A stretch of DNA of 64,000 nt from Heyndrickxia camelliae (lineage in GTDB: Bacteria; Bacillota; Bacilli; Bacillales; Bacillaceae_C): assembly GCF_002844575.1 (NCBI RefSeq), contig NZ_PIQO01000001.1:282894-346893 (forward strand), in the 5' to 3' direction. Below the pieces are notes generated by a model. That model had not been told where the DNA came from and did not search any database. It saw nothing but the letters and a program-made list of their open reading frames with translations. The translations under genes were made by a program, and so were the position numbers. Every line of letters starts with the position of its first letter. The first letter of the stretch is position 1. Below are positions 19,397 through 29,201 of this stretch, one piece after another.

Positions 19397-19747
19397 TCAA
19401 TAATAATAGAGAATTAAAGCGAAAGCCATTAGAAACAACATAATCAGACCATTTATAAGCATTGGCAGATAATTAAATGTAATTACCTCTGATACCGGTC
19501 TTAAATCATCTAATTCTTCTTTGGTTAACTTATTTTTATTAAACACTCTCCTAAATCCCTCTACCGTTACATCAAAAAAACCAGTATTTAGAAGAAAGAT
19601 GGCAATGGATATAAATAGTAAAATCCCTCCGATAATGAAGGAAATATTTATATATTGAACCAATCCAATCGAGCGATATTTAATAAATGATATCAAAAAC
19701 ACTAATATTTGCGAGGGAAAAAACCACCAGATAAGTTTTTTAATCAA
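19397..19747 (-). CDS. DUF3899 membrane protein
   Basis: 116 residues from a TTG start (19747) with GAGGTG 6 bases upstream; a TTG at 19777 would add ten residues but lacks a site. Three hydrophobic segments: near the N-terminus (LIWWFFPSQILVFLISF), a middle one (ISFIIGGILLFISIAIFLL) and a C-terminal one (LINGLIMLFLMAFALILYYY). Between them is a charged loop with FRRVFNKNKLTKEE. This arrangement fits DUF3899 proteins often found upstream of trpS in Bacillus. Likely co-transcribed with trpS. Function unknown. Confidence 0.8.
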   Translation of the reverse strand: MIKKLIWWFFPSQILVFLISFIKYRSIGLVQYINISFIIGGILLFISIAIFLLNTGFFDVTVEGFRRVFNKNKLTKEELDDLRPVSEVITFNYLPMLINGLIMLFLMAFALILYYY

Positions 19748-20064
19748 GAAAATCACCTCAATAATAGGCTGGAGCAACTTTTATAAAATCAACATTTAAA
19801 AAGAGCCATAATAAAAGAATAAATATTACAGAAAAAATAATCAACTAAGTTAGGTTTTAAAATACAATATTCGACAATTTCATCATTTCAAAAGAATCTA
19901 ATTAGAATGAAAAGAGCTGTAAATTTTAATATCTTTTGGTAAAAATATGTACACGAATATTTTGAATTTTATTTTTTTAAAATAATTAATGTACAAATTC
20001 AAAAAAATATGTATAATAGACAATGTAGAAAGTTTTCAGAAAAATAGGAAAAGGGAGGAACATC
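19748..20064 (+). promoter_or_regulatory. oppA promoter region
   Basis: AT-rich 317-base divergent region between the DUF3899 gene and oppA. A good -10 hexamer TATAAT lies at 20012-20017, 48 bases before the oppA ATG. The -35 is poor (ATGTAC or TTAATG), so the promoter may need an activator or a nearby TG extension. No T-box or other riboswitch seen. Confidence 0.45.
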
Positions 20065-21753
20065 ATGAGAAAGACGAAAGGTAGATTAGGAATTCTACTT
20101 GCTCTTTCATTAGTTCTTAGCATGATTCTAGGAGCCTGTGGCACTAAGAGTAAGGATACAAGCAATGCTGGAAGTTCAGACAGCAACGCTAAACAAGTTC
20201 TGAACATTATGGAAACTGCAGAAATTCCAACAATGAATACTTATATGGCACAAGATGCTGCCTCATATAATGTAATGAACCAAGTATTTGAAGGGTTAAT
20301 GAGACTTGATCAAAATAATAAACCAACACTTGGTATGGCAGCTGCTGAACCAACCGTAAATGCTGATAAAACAGTATATACATTCAAAATTCGTGATGCT
20401 AAATGGTCAAATGGGGATCCGGTAACAGCTAACGACTTCGTTTATGCATGGAGACAAGCTATCGATCCAAAAAATGCTTCACCATATGGAGCATATATGA
20501 TGGGTGGCGTTATTAAAAACGCTAGCGAAATTGCAGCTAATAAGAAAAAACCTGAAGAGTTAGGTGTAAAAGCTATCGATGATAAAACACTTGAGGTAAC
20601 GTTAGAGCACCCTATCAACTATTTTGAGTCATTAATGACATTCCCGTTATTCTACCCAATGAATCAAAAATATGTGGAATCTAAAGGGAAAGAATATGCT
20701 ACTAATAGTGATAACATGATTTACAATGGTCCGTTTACTTTAACAAAATGGAACGGAACAGGAGATACTTGGACTTATGAAAAGAACCCAAATTATTGGG
20801 ATAAAGATACTGTAAAACTTTCTCAAATCAATGTAAATGTGGTTAAAGATCCAGGAACAGTAGTGAATCTATATGATACAAGCAAGCTTGATTGGGGTAT
20901 CTTGAGCGGAGAATATGCAGCTCAACTCAAAAACAGTCCAGATTATAAAGTTTTACCGGAACCAACTGTGTTCTATTTGAAATTTAACCAAGAACGTGCA
21001 AACAAAAAGACAGTACTTGCAAACGTAAATATCCGAAAAGCAATTGCAATGGCATTTGATAAAAAAGCGATGGCTGACACTATTCTTGCTAACGGTTCAA
21101 TCGCAGCAAATGGTTTATATCCGAAGAATTTCACTACAACCAAACCTAATGGTGAGGGTGAAGATGTTCGCAAAGCGAATGGTGATATTCTAAAATATGA
21201 TGCTAAAAAAGCAACAGAACTTTGGAAAAAAGGCTTGAAAGAGATAGGGAAATCTACCGTGACATTAGAATTATTAGGTGATGATACTGAAAATTCTAAG
21301 AAAATGGATGAATACCTAAAAGGTCAGTTAGAAAAGAATTTACCAGGATTATCAATTAAATTAAGCCAACTTCCATTTAAAGTTCGCTTAGATCGTGATA
21401 CGAAACAAGATTATGATATTGAATTTGCTGGATGGGGTCCAGATTATCAAGATTTATACACTTTCTCTAATCTATTTATAACAGGTGGAGATCAAAACAG
21501 AATGGGATATTCTGACCCTGCTTATGATAAGTTAGTCAATGATGCTTATACAAAACTTGGTAAAGGTGTCTCATCTGAACAATATATTCAAATGCAATTA
21601 GATGCAGAAAAAATTCTACTTGATAAAGATGCAGCAATTGCTCCTGTATATCAAAGAGCACTTGCGGTTTTACAAAAACCATATGTAAAAGGTATTGTAA
21701 AACATCCATTTGGACCTGATTACAGTTACAAGTGGGCTTCTATTCAAAAATAA
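20065..21753 (+). CDS. oppA: oligopeptide-binding lipoprotein OppA
   Basis: 562 residues, SBP family 5. Lipoprotein signal peptide with lipobox LGAC (Cys25), then a Ser/Asn-rich linker. The body carries family landmarks: YTFKIRDAKWSNGDPVTANDFVYAW, a KNPNYWDKDTVKL segment and the C-terminal GWGPDYQDLYTF with YSDPAYDKLV. It captures oligopeptides (including Phr-type signalling peptides in B. subtilis) outside the membrane for the OppBCDF permease. First gene of the opp operon; a terminator-like hairpin after it would allow excess OppA over the permease. Confidence 0.96.
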   Translation: MRKTKGRLGILLALSLVLSMILGACGTKSKDTSNAGSSDSNAKQVLNIMETAEIPTMNTYMAQDAASYNVMNQVFEGLMRLDQNNKPTLGMAAAEPTVNADKTVYTFKIRDAKWSNGDPVTANDFVYAWRQAIDPKNASPYGAYMMGGVIKNASEIAANKKKPEELGVKAIDDKTLEVTLEHPINYFESLMTFPLFYPMNQKYVESKGKEYATNSDNMIYNGPFTLTKWNGTGDTWTYEKNPNYWDKDTVKLSQINVNVVKDPGTVVNLYDTSKLDWGILSGEYAAQLKNSPDYKVLPEPTVFYLKFNQERANKKTVLANVNIRKAIAMAFDKKAMADTILANGSIAANGLYPKNFTTTKPNGEGEDVRKANGDILKYDAKKATELWKKGLKEIGKSTVTLELLGDDTENSKKMDEYLKGQLEKNLPGLSIKLSQLPFKVRLDRDTKQDYDIEFAGWGPDYQDLYTFSNLFITGGDQNRMGYSDPAYDKLVNDAYTKLGKGVSSEQYIQMQLDAEKILLDKDAAIAPVYQRALAVLQKPYVKGIVKHPFGPDYSYKWASIQK

Positions 21754-21778
21754 TTTTTGAACTAACAAGTATGGATGG

Positions 21779-21812
21779 AAAGAGAGTATATGAGAGTTGT
21801 ACTCTCTTTTTC
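21779..21812 (+). terminator. intercistronic hairpin oppA/oppB
   Basis: AAAGAGAGTA (21779-21788) pairs with TACTCTCTTT (21800-21809), then TTTTTC. A partial terminator inside the operon. Confidence 0.85.
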
Positions 21813-21882
21813 CCTGCATTAAAGTTGTCGAACTTTGACGAATTTTTTTAATTTATTGAAAGGTTCCTTAGGAGGTGCAGTA

Positions 21883-22812
21883 ATGGCGAAATATTTTCTT
21901 CAACGTGTTATATATATGATAATTACAATATTTCTCATCGCTTCTATCACGTTTTTCCTCATGAAGCTAATGCCGGGAACTCCTTTTAGCGCTCAGGCAA
22001 AACTATCACCTGATCAGATTCACATAATGAATGAGAAATACGGATTAAATGAACCCGTACCTGTACAATATGCTCATTATATGTTGAATCTATTAAAGGG
22101 AGACTTAGGTACTTCTTTCCAATTTGATAACCGCGATGTTTCCACACTTATTGCCGAACGCATCGGTCCATCCGTAACTTTGGGTATTGAAGCATTAGTT
22201 TTTGGTACGATAGTCGGTATACTCTTAGGTGTATTGGCAGCATTGAAGCAAAATACGTGGTTGGATTATGGAAGCACTTTTATCGCCGTTCTTGGAAAAT
22301 CTATTCCTTCATTCGTATTTGCAGCAGTATTGCAATTATGGATTGGAGCTAAGTTACAATGGTTGCCGGTTGCTTATTGGAACGGTTTCTCTTATACGAT
22401 TCTCCCAACAATTGCGTTGGCCATGTTCCCAATAGCGACCGCGGCAAGATTTATGCGAACAGAGATGATAGATGTTTTAAGTTCTGATTACATTGTATTA
22501 GCAAGAGCAAAAGGAGCAAGTTCTTTTGAAATTGCATTTAAGCATGGTTTCAGAAATGCATTAATTCCGTTAATCACTGTTTTGGGTCCACTTGCAGTCG
22601 GTTTAATGACTGGTTCCCTTGTTATTGAAAATATTTTTTCTATTCCAGGAATCGGTAACCAATTCGTTCAATCGATTATGACAAATGACTACGGAATCAT
22701 TATGGGTACTACGTTACTATTTGCTATTATGTTAGTCGTTATCATTTTAATCGTAGACTTACTATATGGAGTAATTGACCCACGGATTCGTTTATCGGGA
22801 GGGAAAAAATAA
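21883..22812 (+). CDS. oppB: oligopeptide ABC transporter permease OppB
   Basis: 309 residues, about six membrane helices. Residues 1-30 form the first helix (RVIYMIITIFLIASITFFLM) followed by KLMPGTPF, typical of OppB/DppB. The EAA cytoplasmic loop (DYIVLARAKGASSFEIAFKH) contacts the ATPases. ATG 21883 has AGGAGG 8 bases before it; the open frame extends to 21835 without a site. Its stop overlaps the oppC start by one base (TAATG). Confidence 0.95.
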   Translation: MAKYFLQRVIYMIITIFLIASITFFLMKLMPGTPFSAQAKLSPDQIHIMNEKYGLNEPVPVQYAHYMLNLLKGDLGTSFQFDNRDVSTLIAERIGPSVTLGIEALVFGTIVGILLGVLAALKQNTWLDYGSTFIAVLGKSIPSFVFAAVLQLWIGAKLQWLPVAYWNGFSYTILPTIALAMFPIATAARFMRTEMIDVLSSDYIVLARAKGASSFEIAFKHGFRNALIPLITVLGPLAVGLMTGSLVIENIFSIPGIGNQFVQSIMTNDYGIIMGTTLLFAIMLVVIILIVDLLYGVIDPRIRLSGGKK

Positions 22813-23828
22813 TGATAGTAGAAGAAAAAATTTCACCAGAACAATTTCAACCCGCCCACATAGATACAGGAAAAGGAGAAGTTATCGAAAAGCCAAGCTT
22901 AACATTTTGGCAAGATGCGTGGCTTCGTGTTCGTAAAAATAAAGGTGCTATTGTAAGCATGGTTTTGCTTATAATCCTAATCATAATGGCATTTATTGGA
23001 CCACATATTAACCATTATGGATTTAATGATCAAAATCTGGCAAAAGCCAACCTGCCTCCGCGTATACCTGGTCTTGAAAAAATGGGAATTTTCGATGGAA
23101 CACAAACAGTTGCAGGACAAAAAGTAAATCTTTATGAGCAAAAAGGCATTAAAGATTATTATTGGTTTGGAACGGATTCATTAGGTCGTGATCTTTTCAC
23201 CCGTGTATGGAAAGGAACTCGCATCTCTTTATATATAGCATTTCTAGCAGCAGCTATTAATATGTTGATTGGTGTTGCATATGGTGCTATTTCAGGATAT
23301 TACGGAGGTAAAGTAGACAATATTATGCAAAGGATTATTGAAATTTTATCAGGTATTCCTGATTTAGTAGTTGTAATCCTCATGATATTAGTATTACAGC
23401 CTGGAATTATCTCCATTACAGTTGCCTTGACCATCACAGGATGGGTAGGTATGGCACGGGTTGTTCGTGGACAAATTTTAAAGTTGAAATCTCAGGAATA
23501 TGTATTAGCTGCCAAAACACTAGGGGCTAAAGATGGTAAGATCATTTTCAAACATTTAATACCTAATATGGCCAGCGTTATTATTATCAATACAATGTTT
23601 ATCATTCCGAGTGCAATATTCTTTGAATCTTTCTTAAGCTTTATTGGTTTGGGTCTTCAAGCACCGACTGCTTCATTAGGTACTCTAATAGAAGACGGAT
23701 ATAAAGTGCTTAGATTCCTTCCATATCAAATGCTTTTCCCGGCCGCTATCCTAAGTATTATTATGATTGCGTTCAACTTATTAGCCGATGGCCTTCGTGA
23801 TGCACTAGATCCGAAGATGCGTGATTAA
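22812..23828 (+). CDS. oppC: oligopeptide ABC transporter permease OppC
   Basis: 338 residues. A 35-residue cytosolic N-terminus precedes six membrane segments. The periplasmic-side region contains WFGTDSLGRDLFTRVWKGTR, a hallmark of OppC/DppC. The EAA loop is EYVLAAKTLGAKDGKIIFKH. Forms the membrane channel with OppB. Start overlaps the oppB stop, so translation is coupled. Confidence 0.95.
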   Translation: MIVEEKISPEQFQPAHIDTGKGEVIEKPSLTFWQDAWLRVRKNKGAIVSMVLLIILIIMAFIGPHINHYGFNDQNLAKANLPPRIPGLEKMGIFDGTQTVAGQKVNLYEQKGIKDYYWFGTDSLGRDLFTRVWKGTRISLYIAFLAAAINMLIGVAYGAISGYYGGKVDNIMQRIIEILSGIPDLVVVILMILVLQPGIISITVALTITGWVGMARVVRGQILKLKSQEYVLAAKTLGAKDGKIIFKHLIPNMASVIIINTMFIIPSAIFFESFLSFIGLGLQAPTASLGTLIEDGYKVLRFLPYQMLFPAAILSIIMIAFNLLADGLRDALDPKMRD

Positions 23829-23844
23829 AAGTGGGGTGAAATAA

Positions 23845-24915
23845 ATGGGCAAAATATTAGAGGTAAACGATCTTCATATCTCGTTCCATACCTTTGCTGG
23901 TGAGGTTCAGGCAATTCGCGGTGTAAACTTCGAATTAAACGAGGGCGAGACTCTTGCTATAGTAGGAGAATCTGGTTCCGGTAAATCTGTAACCACAAAG
24001 TCAATCATGAGATTATTACCTAAACATAATTCCGAATTTAAAGCGGGCGAAATATTATTTGAAGGTAAAGATATAACAAAGATGTCGGAAAAAGAAATGC
24101 AAAAGATTAGAGGAAAAGAAATATCTATGATATTTCAGGATCCAATGACATCTTTAAATCCAACTATGACAGTTGGCAAGCAGATTATGGAGCCGTTATT
24201 AAAACATCAAAAATTAAGTAAGCATGAAGCAAAAAAACGTGTTATAGAGCTATTGAAATTGGTTGGTATTCCAAAAGCAGAGATTCGGTTTAAACAATAC
24301 CCCCATCAATTTTCAGGCGGTATGAGACAACGTGTCGTAATTGCAATTGCATTGGCTTGTAATCCTAAAATCCTTATAGCAGACGAGCCTACGACAGCTT
24401 TGGATGTAACCATTCAAGCACAAATATTAGAGTTAATGAAGGATTTGCAGAAAAAAATTAACACTTCTATTATATTCATTACACATGACTTAGGAGTAGT
24501 AGCAAATGTAGCAGACCGTGTAGCCGTTATGTATGGTGGAAAAATCGTGGAAGTTGGAACAGTCGATGAAATTTTCTACAACCCGCAACATCCATATACA
24601 TGGGGATTAATAAGCTCCATGCCAAGCTTGGATGCGGAGGATGAAGAATTATATGCGATACCCGGTACACCTCCCGATTTATTGAACCCGCCAGTTGGAG
24701 ATGCTTTTGCAGCTCGTAATGAATACGCGATGAAAATAGACTTGGAAAAGCAACCGCCAATGTTTAAAATATCAGACACTCATTATGCAGCAACCTGGTT
24801 ATTGCATCCAAATGCACCAAAGGTTGAGCCGCCTACTGCTGTTAAAAAGCGTATGCGAAAATTCCATAATGAGACAGATTCTACTCCGAGTAAGGAGGTT
24901 GTAAAGAATGTCTAG
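23845..24915 (+). CDS. oppD: oligopeptide ABC transporter ATPase OppD
   Basis: 356 residues. Walker A GESGSGKSVT near residue 42, signature FSGGMRQRVVIA and Walker B ILIADEPTTALD are all intact. The C-terminal oligopeptide/dipeptide transporter extension (ending NETDSTPSKEVVKNV) is present; the usual cysteine cluster for an Fe-S site is not obvious. It forms a heterodimer with OppF at the inner face of the membrane. It overlaps oppF by 8 bases. Confidence 0.95.
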   Translation: MGKILEVNDLHISFHTFAGEVQAIRGVNFELNEGETLAIVGESGSGKSVTTKSIMRLLPKHNSEFKAGEILFEGKDITKMSEKEMQKIRGKEISMIFQDPMTSLNPTMTVGKQIMEPLLKHQKLSKHEAKKRVIELLKLVGIPKAEIRFKQYPHQFSGGMRQRVVIAIALACNPKILIADEPTTALDVTIQAQILELMKDLQKKINTSIIFITHDLGVVANVADRVAVMYGGKIVEVGTVDEIFYNPQHPYTWGLISSMPSLDAEDEELYAIPGTPPDLLNPPVGDAFAARNEYAMKIDLEKQPPMFKISDTHYAATWLLHPNAPKVEPPTAVKKRMRKFHNETDSTPSKEVVKNV

Positions 24916-25846
24916 CAATGAAAAGTTATTGGAGATAAAACATTTAAAGCAGTATTTTAATAAAGGAAAAGCAAATGAAGTAAAAGCTATTGACGATATT
25001 TCCTTTGATATATATAAGGGAGAAACGCTGGGACTTGTTGGTGAATCCGGATGCGGAAAATCGACAACAGGCAGAACAATCATCCGTTTATATAATGCTA
25101 CAGATGGTGAAGTATTATATAATGGGGAAAATGTTCATGCCAAAAAAACTCGAGCAGAGTTAAAGAAATTTAATCAGAAAATGCAAATGATTTTCCAGGA
25201 TCCGCAAGCATCTTTGAATCCGAGAATGAAGATTGCTGATATTATTGCAGAGGGTATCGATATACATGGATTAGCTAAATCCAAAGAAGATAGAATGAAT
25301 AGGGTTTATAGTCTGCTTGAAACAGTTGGTTTAAACAGAGAGCATGCCAACCGATATCCTCATGAATTTTCTGGGGGACAAAGACAACGTATTGGAATTG
25401 CGCGGGCATTAGCAGTAGAACCTGAATTTATAATTGCTGATGAGCCAATTTCCGCACTAGATGTGTCCATTCAAGCTCAAGTTGTTAACCTATTGAAAAA
25501 ACTTCAGAAAGAAAAAGGGCTTACTTATTTATTTATCGCCCATGATTTGTCAATGGTGAAATATATTAGCGACCGCATCGGGGTAATGTATTTTGGAAAG
25601 TTAGTAGAATTAGCACCTGCTGATGATTTGTACAATAATCCAATGCACCCATATACACAATCACTACTTTCTGCGATTCCGCTTCCAGATCCGGATTATG
25701 AACGCTCACGTATTAGAAAAACGTATGATCCGAAGATCCACCAATATGCGGACGGTGAAGAGGTAAAAATGCGGGAAGTTGCGCCTGGACATTTTGTTTA
25801 CTGCTCGGAGAAGGAACTTAAACAATATAAAGCTTTATATAAGTAG
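24908..25846 (+). CDS. oppF: oligopeptide ABC transporter ATPase OppF
   Basis: 312 residues. Walker A GESGCGKSTTGR, signature FSGGQRQRIGIARA and Walker B FIIADEPISALDVS, with the C-terminal oligo/dipeptide extension (MHPYTQSLLSAIP). The second ATPase of the Opp permease, starting inside the end of oppD with AAGGAGG upstream. Last gene of the operon; the terminator is about 150 bases downstream. Confidence 0.95.
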   Translation: MSSNEKLLEIKHLKQYFNKGKANEVKAIDDISFDIYKGETLGLVGESGCGKSTTGRTIIRLYNATDGEVLYNGENVHAKKTRAELKKFNQKMQMIFQDPQASLNPRMKIADIIAEGIDIHGLAKSKEDRMNRVYSLLETVGLNREHANRYPHEFSGGQRQRIGIARALAVEPEFIIADEPISALDVSIQAQVVNLLKKLQKEKGLTYLFIAHDLSMVKYISDRIGVMYFGKLVELAPADDLYNNPMHPYTQSLLSAIPLPDPDYERSRIRKTYDPKIHQYADGEEVKMREVAPGHFVYCSEKELKQYKALYK

Positions 25847-25855
25847 ATAAATGAA

Positions 25856-25984
25856 AGGACCTGTTCATCGATGTACAAACTACAGGGCTTCATCAAGATA
25901 AGGGGAAACACGGTTAACAGGTATGGGAACCGATGTTGACCTAATTCTGGGAGGAGATTGGAAGTTTGTTAGTTGATAGGTCCT
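25856..25984 (+). ncRNA. possible structured 3' region or small RNA after oppF
   Basis: AGGACCTGTT at 25856-25865 pairs with GATAGGTCCT ending 25984 (10 bp with two G-U pairs) and encloses about 110 bases containing an internal CGGTT...AACCG hairpin. A terminator follows at 25995. No open frame of note lies inside. It could be an oppF 3' UTR-derived RNA; I do not recognise a known family. Confidence 0.3.
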
Positions 25985-25994
25985 GAATTTAGAC

Positions 25995-26036
25995 AAATAA
26001 ATCGACCTGAATTGGGTCGATTTATTTATTTTTTTA
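25995..26036 (+). terminator. terminator of the opp operon
   Basis: A perfect 13-bp stem (25995-26007 with 26015-26027) followed by a T-rich tail. Confidence 0.93.
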
Positions 26037-26339
26037 TTGATTACAGTAATGAATTTTCAAATATTTAACTGAAATTGAGAATCATTTTAAGGTTATTTTA
26101 ATGTTGAGGATCTATAATATGTTTAACGAAACGGAAGAGGGGGCATATACAAGTATAAGCAATTCACAAAAAAGTCATGATTTCATGATGGTCACATCAA
26201 TTTTTCAAAAAGTATATTCATGGAAGTCCATATAGTGTATAATACATAATATAGATTTCTTTATTAAAGTAATTTTAAATTAAGAATGGTAACCGAAATT
26301 GGTGAATCATTAAAAAATATAAGGAGTGTGGAATGATAT
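26037..26339 (+). promoter_or_regulatory. spx upstream region
   Basis: 303 bases without a firm gene. A TATAAT -10 at 26238-26243 has no good -35. TCATGA-TT-TCATGA at 26175-26188 is a symmetric element that could be an operator. A 38-codon ORF at 26119-26235 is not convincing. In B. subtilis spx has several promoters under PerR and YodB control; I saw no clear PerR or YodB box. Confidence 0.4.
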
Positions 26340-26735
26340 ATGGTAACATTATACACTTCACCAAGTTGTACATCATGTAGAAAAGCAAGAAGCTGGCTTG
26401 AAGAAAATAATATTTCATATAAAGAGCGCAATATTTTTTCAGAACCACTGAGCCTGGAAGAAATTAAAGAAATCCTTCGAATGACAGAGGATGGCACAGA
26501 TGAAATCATTTCTACAAGGTCTAAGACATTTCAAAAGCTTAATGTAGATTTAGAAACATTACCTTTGCCAGATCTGTTTAACCTAATTCAAAAAAATCCC
26601 GGATTATTAAGAAGACCAATAATCTTGGATGAAAAGAGACTTCAGGTTGGATATAATGAAGATGAAATTCGGAGATTCTTACCTCGCAAGGTACGTACGT
26701 TTCAGCTTCGTGAAGCTCAAAAACTTGTTAATTGA
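26340..26735 (+). CDS. spx: transcriptional regulator Spx
   Basis: 131 residues, almost the B. subtilis sequence: redox switch C10-T-S-C13 in [10 protein letters not shown], the [16 protein letters not shown] segment that contacts the RNA polymerase alpha C-terminal domain, and the C-terminal [18 protein letters not shown] recognised for degradation. Under thiol (disulfide) stress Spx activates thioredoxin genes; ClpXP with the adaptor SpxH (YjbH, also in this window at 31.6-32.5 kb) degrades it. The AAGGAG site is 13 bases from the ATG, longer than usual. Single gene with its own terminator; yjbC, which precedes spx in B. subtilis, is absent. Confidence 0.98.
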   Translation: MVTLYTSPSCTSCRKARSWLEENNISYKERNIFSEPLSLEEIKEILRMTEDGTDEIISTRSKTFQKLNVDLETLPLPDLFNLIQKNPGLLRRPIILDEKRLQVGYNEDEIRRFLPRKVRTFQLREAQKLVN

Positions 26736-26826
26736 TAATTAAGTTAGCTTTCACATTGAGTTTCTCATTCGAATGTTTGGATATCGATAAGAACATTGCT
26801 GAATAATAATCTTATCTACTATATAT

Positions 26827-26861
26827 AACGCCTTTTATTCGAAAGAATAAAGGCGTTTTTA
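26827..26861 (+). terminator. Rho-independent terminator after spx
   Basis: AACGCC(T4)ATTC pairs with GAATAAAGGCGTT (26845-26857), then TTTT. Confidence 0.88.
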
Positions 26862-27172
26862 TGTCAATAATTAGTTAAAAGTGGTTGTATTCGCATATAC
26901 ATGACGGAAACGGGCAAACTGATTATCATATGTTTTAATTGGATCATTTTTTAATCATTACATCTTGAAAATTTTCAGAATTTCCGTTAAAATAAGCAGA
27001 ATAATAATTTATTTAGGTATTTGTGGATTTTTTAAAATTGGGAGTAATTTTATTTCCATTTATCGCACTTTTATCATAGAATAAGAGTACAAGGTGTAAA
27101 CAATATTAATATCACTGATCTTTTTAGTAAGATGTCCGTTCAACACTTTTAAACAGAAGGGAGAGTTGATGT
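26862..27172 (+). promoter_or_regulatory. mecA upstream region
   Basis: 311 AT-rich bases with no gene. The mecA promoter should lie here (AT-rich -10-like sequences near 27070-27100), but no pair of hexamers stands out. Confidence 0.35.
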
Positions 27173-27832
27173 ATGGATATCGAAAGAATTAATGAAAATA
27201 CGGTTAAATTTTATATATCATATTTAGATATTGAAGAAAGAGGCTTTGATCGCGAAGAAATATGGTACAATCGTGAAAGAAGCGAGGAATTGTTCTGGGA
27301 AATGATGGATGAAATTCATCATGAAGAGGAATTTGTTCCAGAAGGTCCACTCTGGATTCAAGTACAGGCAATGGAAAAAGGCCTAGAAGTACTCGTTACA
27401 AAAGCTCAACTTTCAAAGGATGGTCAAAGGTTTGAACTTCCTATACCAGAGGATAAATTAAAAGATTTTCCTATCAATGAGCAAATAGAGGAATTTTTAG
27501 ACGAACATTTTCATTCCAGGCCAATGCAGGATAACGAAGATGATTTATTAGAATTTATGGTTTCCTTTAGAGACTTTGAAGACGTTATATCATTGTCTAA
27601 GAGGAACGGTCTAGATAGCATTAAGACAAAATTATTCTCTTATAATAATAAATATTATCTTTATGTAGAATTTATCGATGAACTATTAGAGGAAGAAGAA
27701 ATAGATAATATATTAAGTATTTTACTCGAATATGGAGAAGAATCGACATATACCGTGCATCGCTTGGAGGAATATGGAAACACCATTATTGAAAAAGATG
27801 TATTTGATAAAATAAATGAATACTTTAAATAA
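27173..27832 (+). CDS. mecA: ClpC adaptor protein MecA
   Basis: 219 residues. The N-terminal half (MDIERINENTVKFYISYLDI, then ERGFDREEIWYNRERSEELFWEMM) is the target-binding domain; the C-terminal half beginning near residue 118 (LEFMVSFRDFEDVISLSKR) is the ClpC-binding domain. A Glu/Asp-rich linker joins them. MecA delivers ComK and other proteins to ClpCP, so it is a negative regulator of competence. It is followed by coiA, with its own terminator between them. Confidence 0.97.
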   Translation: MDIERINENTVKFYISYLDIEERGFDREEIWYNRERSEELFWEMMDEIHHEEEFVPEGPLWIQVQAMEKGLEVLVTKAQLSKDGQRFELPIPEDKLKDFPINEQIEEFLDEHFHSRPMQDNEDDLLEFMVSFRDFEDVISLSKRNGLDSIKTKLFSYNNKYYLYVEFIDELLEEEEIDNILSILLEYGEESTYTVHRLEEYGNTIIEKDVFDKINEYFK

Positions 27833-27868
27833 AATCCGATGGTTTGTTAATCGGATTTTATTTTTTAT
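27828..27868 (+). terminator. Rho-independent terminator of mecA
   Basis: A 13-bp stem (27828-27840 with 27850-27862) plus T-run, overlapping the mecA stop. Confidence 0.92.
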
Positions 27869-27926
27869 CTTTTTTTAGAGGAATTTGCGAAAGCGAATGG
27901 AATATAGACTAGGAAGGAGGGATGTC

Positions 27927-29114
27927 ATGCTAACTGCACAAACAAAAGATGGAAAAGTCTATAATTTAGCCGGTAGGAAAGATATTCAATATTTACATGA
28001 ACTAAAGAAGAAAGTTTTATTTTATTGTCCAGTTTGTAGGGAACGTGTTAATTTAAAAGCTGGATCACAAAAAATTCCTCATTTTTCCCATCAAAAATCT
28101 TCGAAATGCACTTATATTTCAGAACCGGAAAGTATTCAACATATGCTAGGGAAGGCGGATTTATATTTTTGGCTTCTAAATCAGGGCTATAAGGTCCATT
28201 TAGAGAGATTTTTGCCAAAACTAAACCAGCGTCCTGATATTTTGGTCAAAAGAAATGGGCAGTGGTTTGCTATTGAATATCAATGCTCGCCAATTTCTCT
28301 AAAGACACTAAATAGTCGTACGAATGGATATGAAACCCATCACATTAAGCCAATTTGGATTATAGGTGGATACCCATTTCAGAATAGAAAGGGTGGATAT
28401 TTTCAATTAAATGATTTTTTTTGGTCATTCATTCAAGCTAGCGAAACATTCGGTTTAACCCTTCTCAGTTATACACCACAGGCACAACAATTCCACTTTC
28501 TAAGCAATATTTCACCAATTTCTTCTAGAAAAGTTAAAGGCACGTATACTAATACTAGCTTAGGAAAAGTATCCTTTCCGATAGTATTTTCCAACCCATT
28601 TAGGCCAAAACATAAAGTCGATGCTTACTGGTTTTTACAGAAACGAAAATGGTTACTGCAAAAACTAGTTTATGGAAAAGCATTTCAAGATCCTTTTCTA
28701 TTATCCGTATATGAATGCTATTGCCACCCCTTGTTTTTACCACCTGCTATTGGTCTGCCAGTGGATTATATGGGGGTTTGTAAAACACATCCTGTAGTTT
28801 GGCAATTTTATATTTGGCGCGACTGTTTGCGATTCTTAAGGATTGGTGAAAGAATAACGTTTACGCAGGTTATAGATGCGATTGAAACTCGGAAGAAATA
28901 CCACTATATACAATTTAGAGACCTCCCATTTGTGCATCATAGCTATCAAAACAGAATGATTTTTCTATATTTACAAATGCTAGTTCATTCAACCTATTTA
29001 AAAGAGGTGAAGAAAGGTACATTTGTGCTGAATAAAACGATAACCATTCCAAAGAATATGGAAGAAGTAAATTTATACGAAAAAGAATTTCTTCAGAAAT
29101 ACGGAGATTTCTGA
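27927..29114 (+). CDS. coiA: competence protein CoiA
   Basis: 395 residues. An N-terminal zinc-finger-like part has C-P-V-C (FYCPVCRERV) and a later HFSHQKSSKC. The nuclease core has RPDILVKRNGQWFAIEYQCS, the D...E-x-Q form of the PD-(D/E)xK fold. CoiA acts after DNA uptake and before recombination during transformation. The frame opens at 27885; ATG 27927 is chosen for the AAGGAGGG site upstream. In B. subtilis it is under ComK control; no ComK box was identified with confidence here. Confidence 0.93.
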   Translation: MLTAQTKDGKVYNLAGRKDIQYLHELKKKVLFYCPVCRERVNLKAGSQKIPHFSHQKSSKCTYISEPESIQHMLGKADLYFWLLNQGYKVHLERFLPKLNQRPDILVKRNGQWFAIEYQCSPISLKTLNSRTNGYETHHIKPIWIIGGYPFQNRKGGYFQLNDFFWSFIQASETFGLTLLSYTPQAQQFHFLSNISPISSRKVKGTYTNTSLGKVSFPIVFSNPFRPKHKVDAYWFLQKRKWLLQKLVYGKAFQDPFLLSVYECYCHPLFLPPAIGLPVDYMGVCKTHPVVWQFYIWRDCLRFLRIGERITFTQVIDAIETRKKYHYIQFRDLPFVHHSYQNRMIFLYLQMLVHSTYLKEVKKGTFVLNKTITIPKNMEEVNLYEKEFLQKYGDF

Positions 29115-29201
29115 TGGGAAAATAGAAGGAATTTTGTAAATCAAGGAGAATTTAATACTGTATGGATTTTTTTCGTATCACGAAGGAATGGAGGAAAGAA
29201 C

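Noticed and set aside
26119..26235. 38-codon ORF upstream of spx (starting MFNETEEGAYTS)
   Set aside because: Only a weak GAGG site and it covers the probable spx promoter region. Could be real but not supported.
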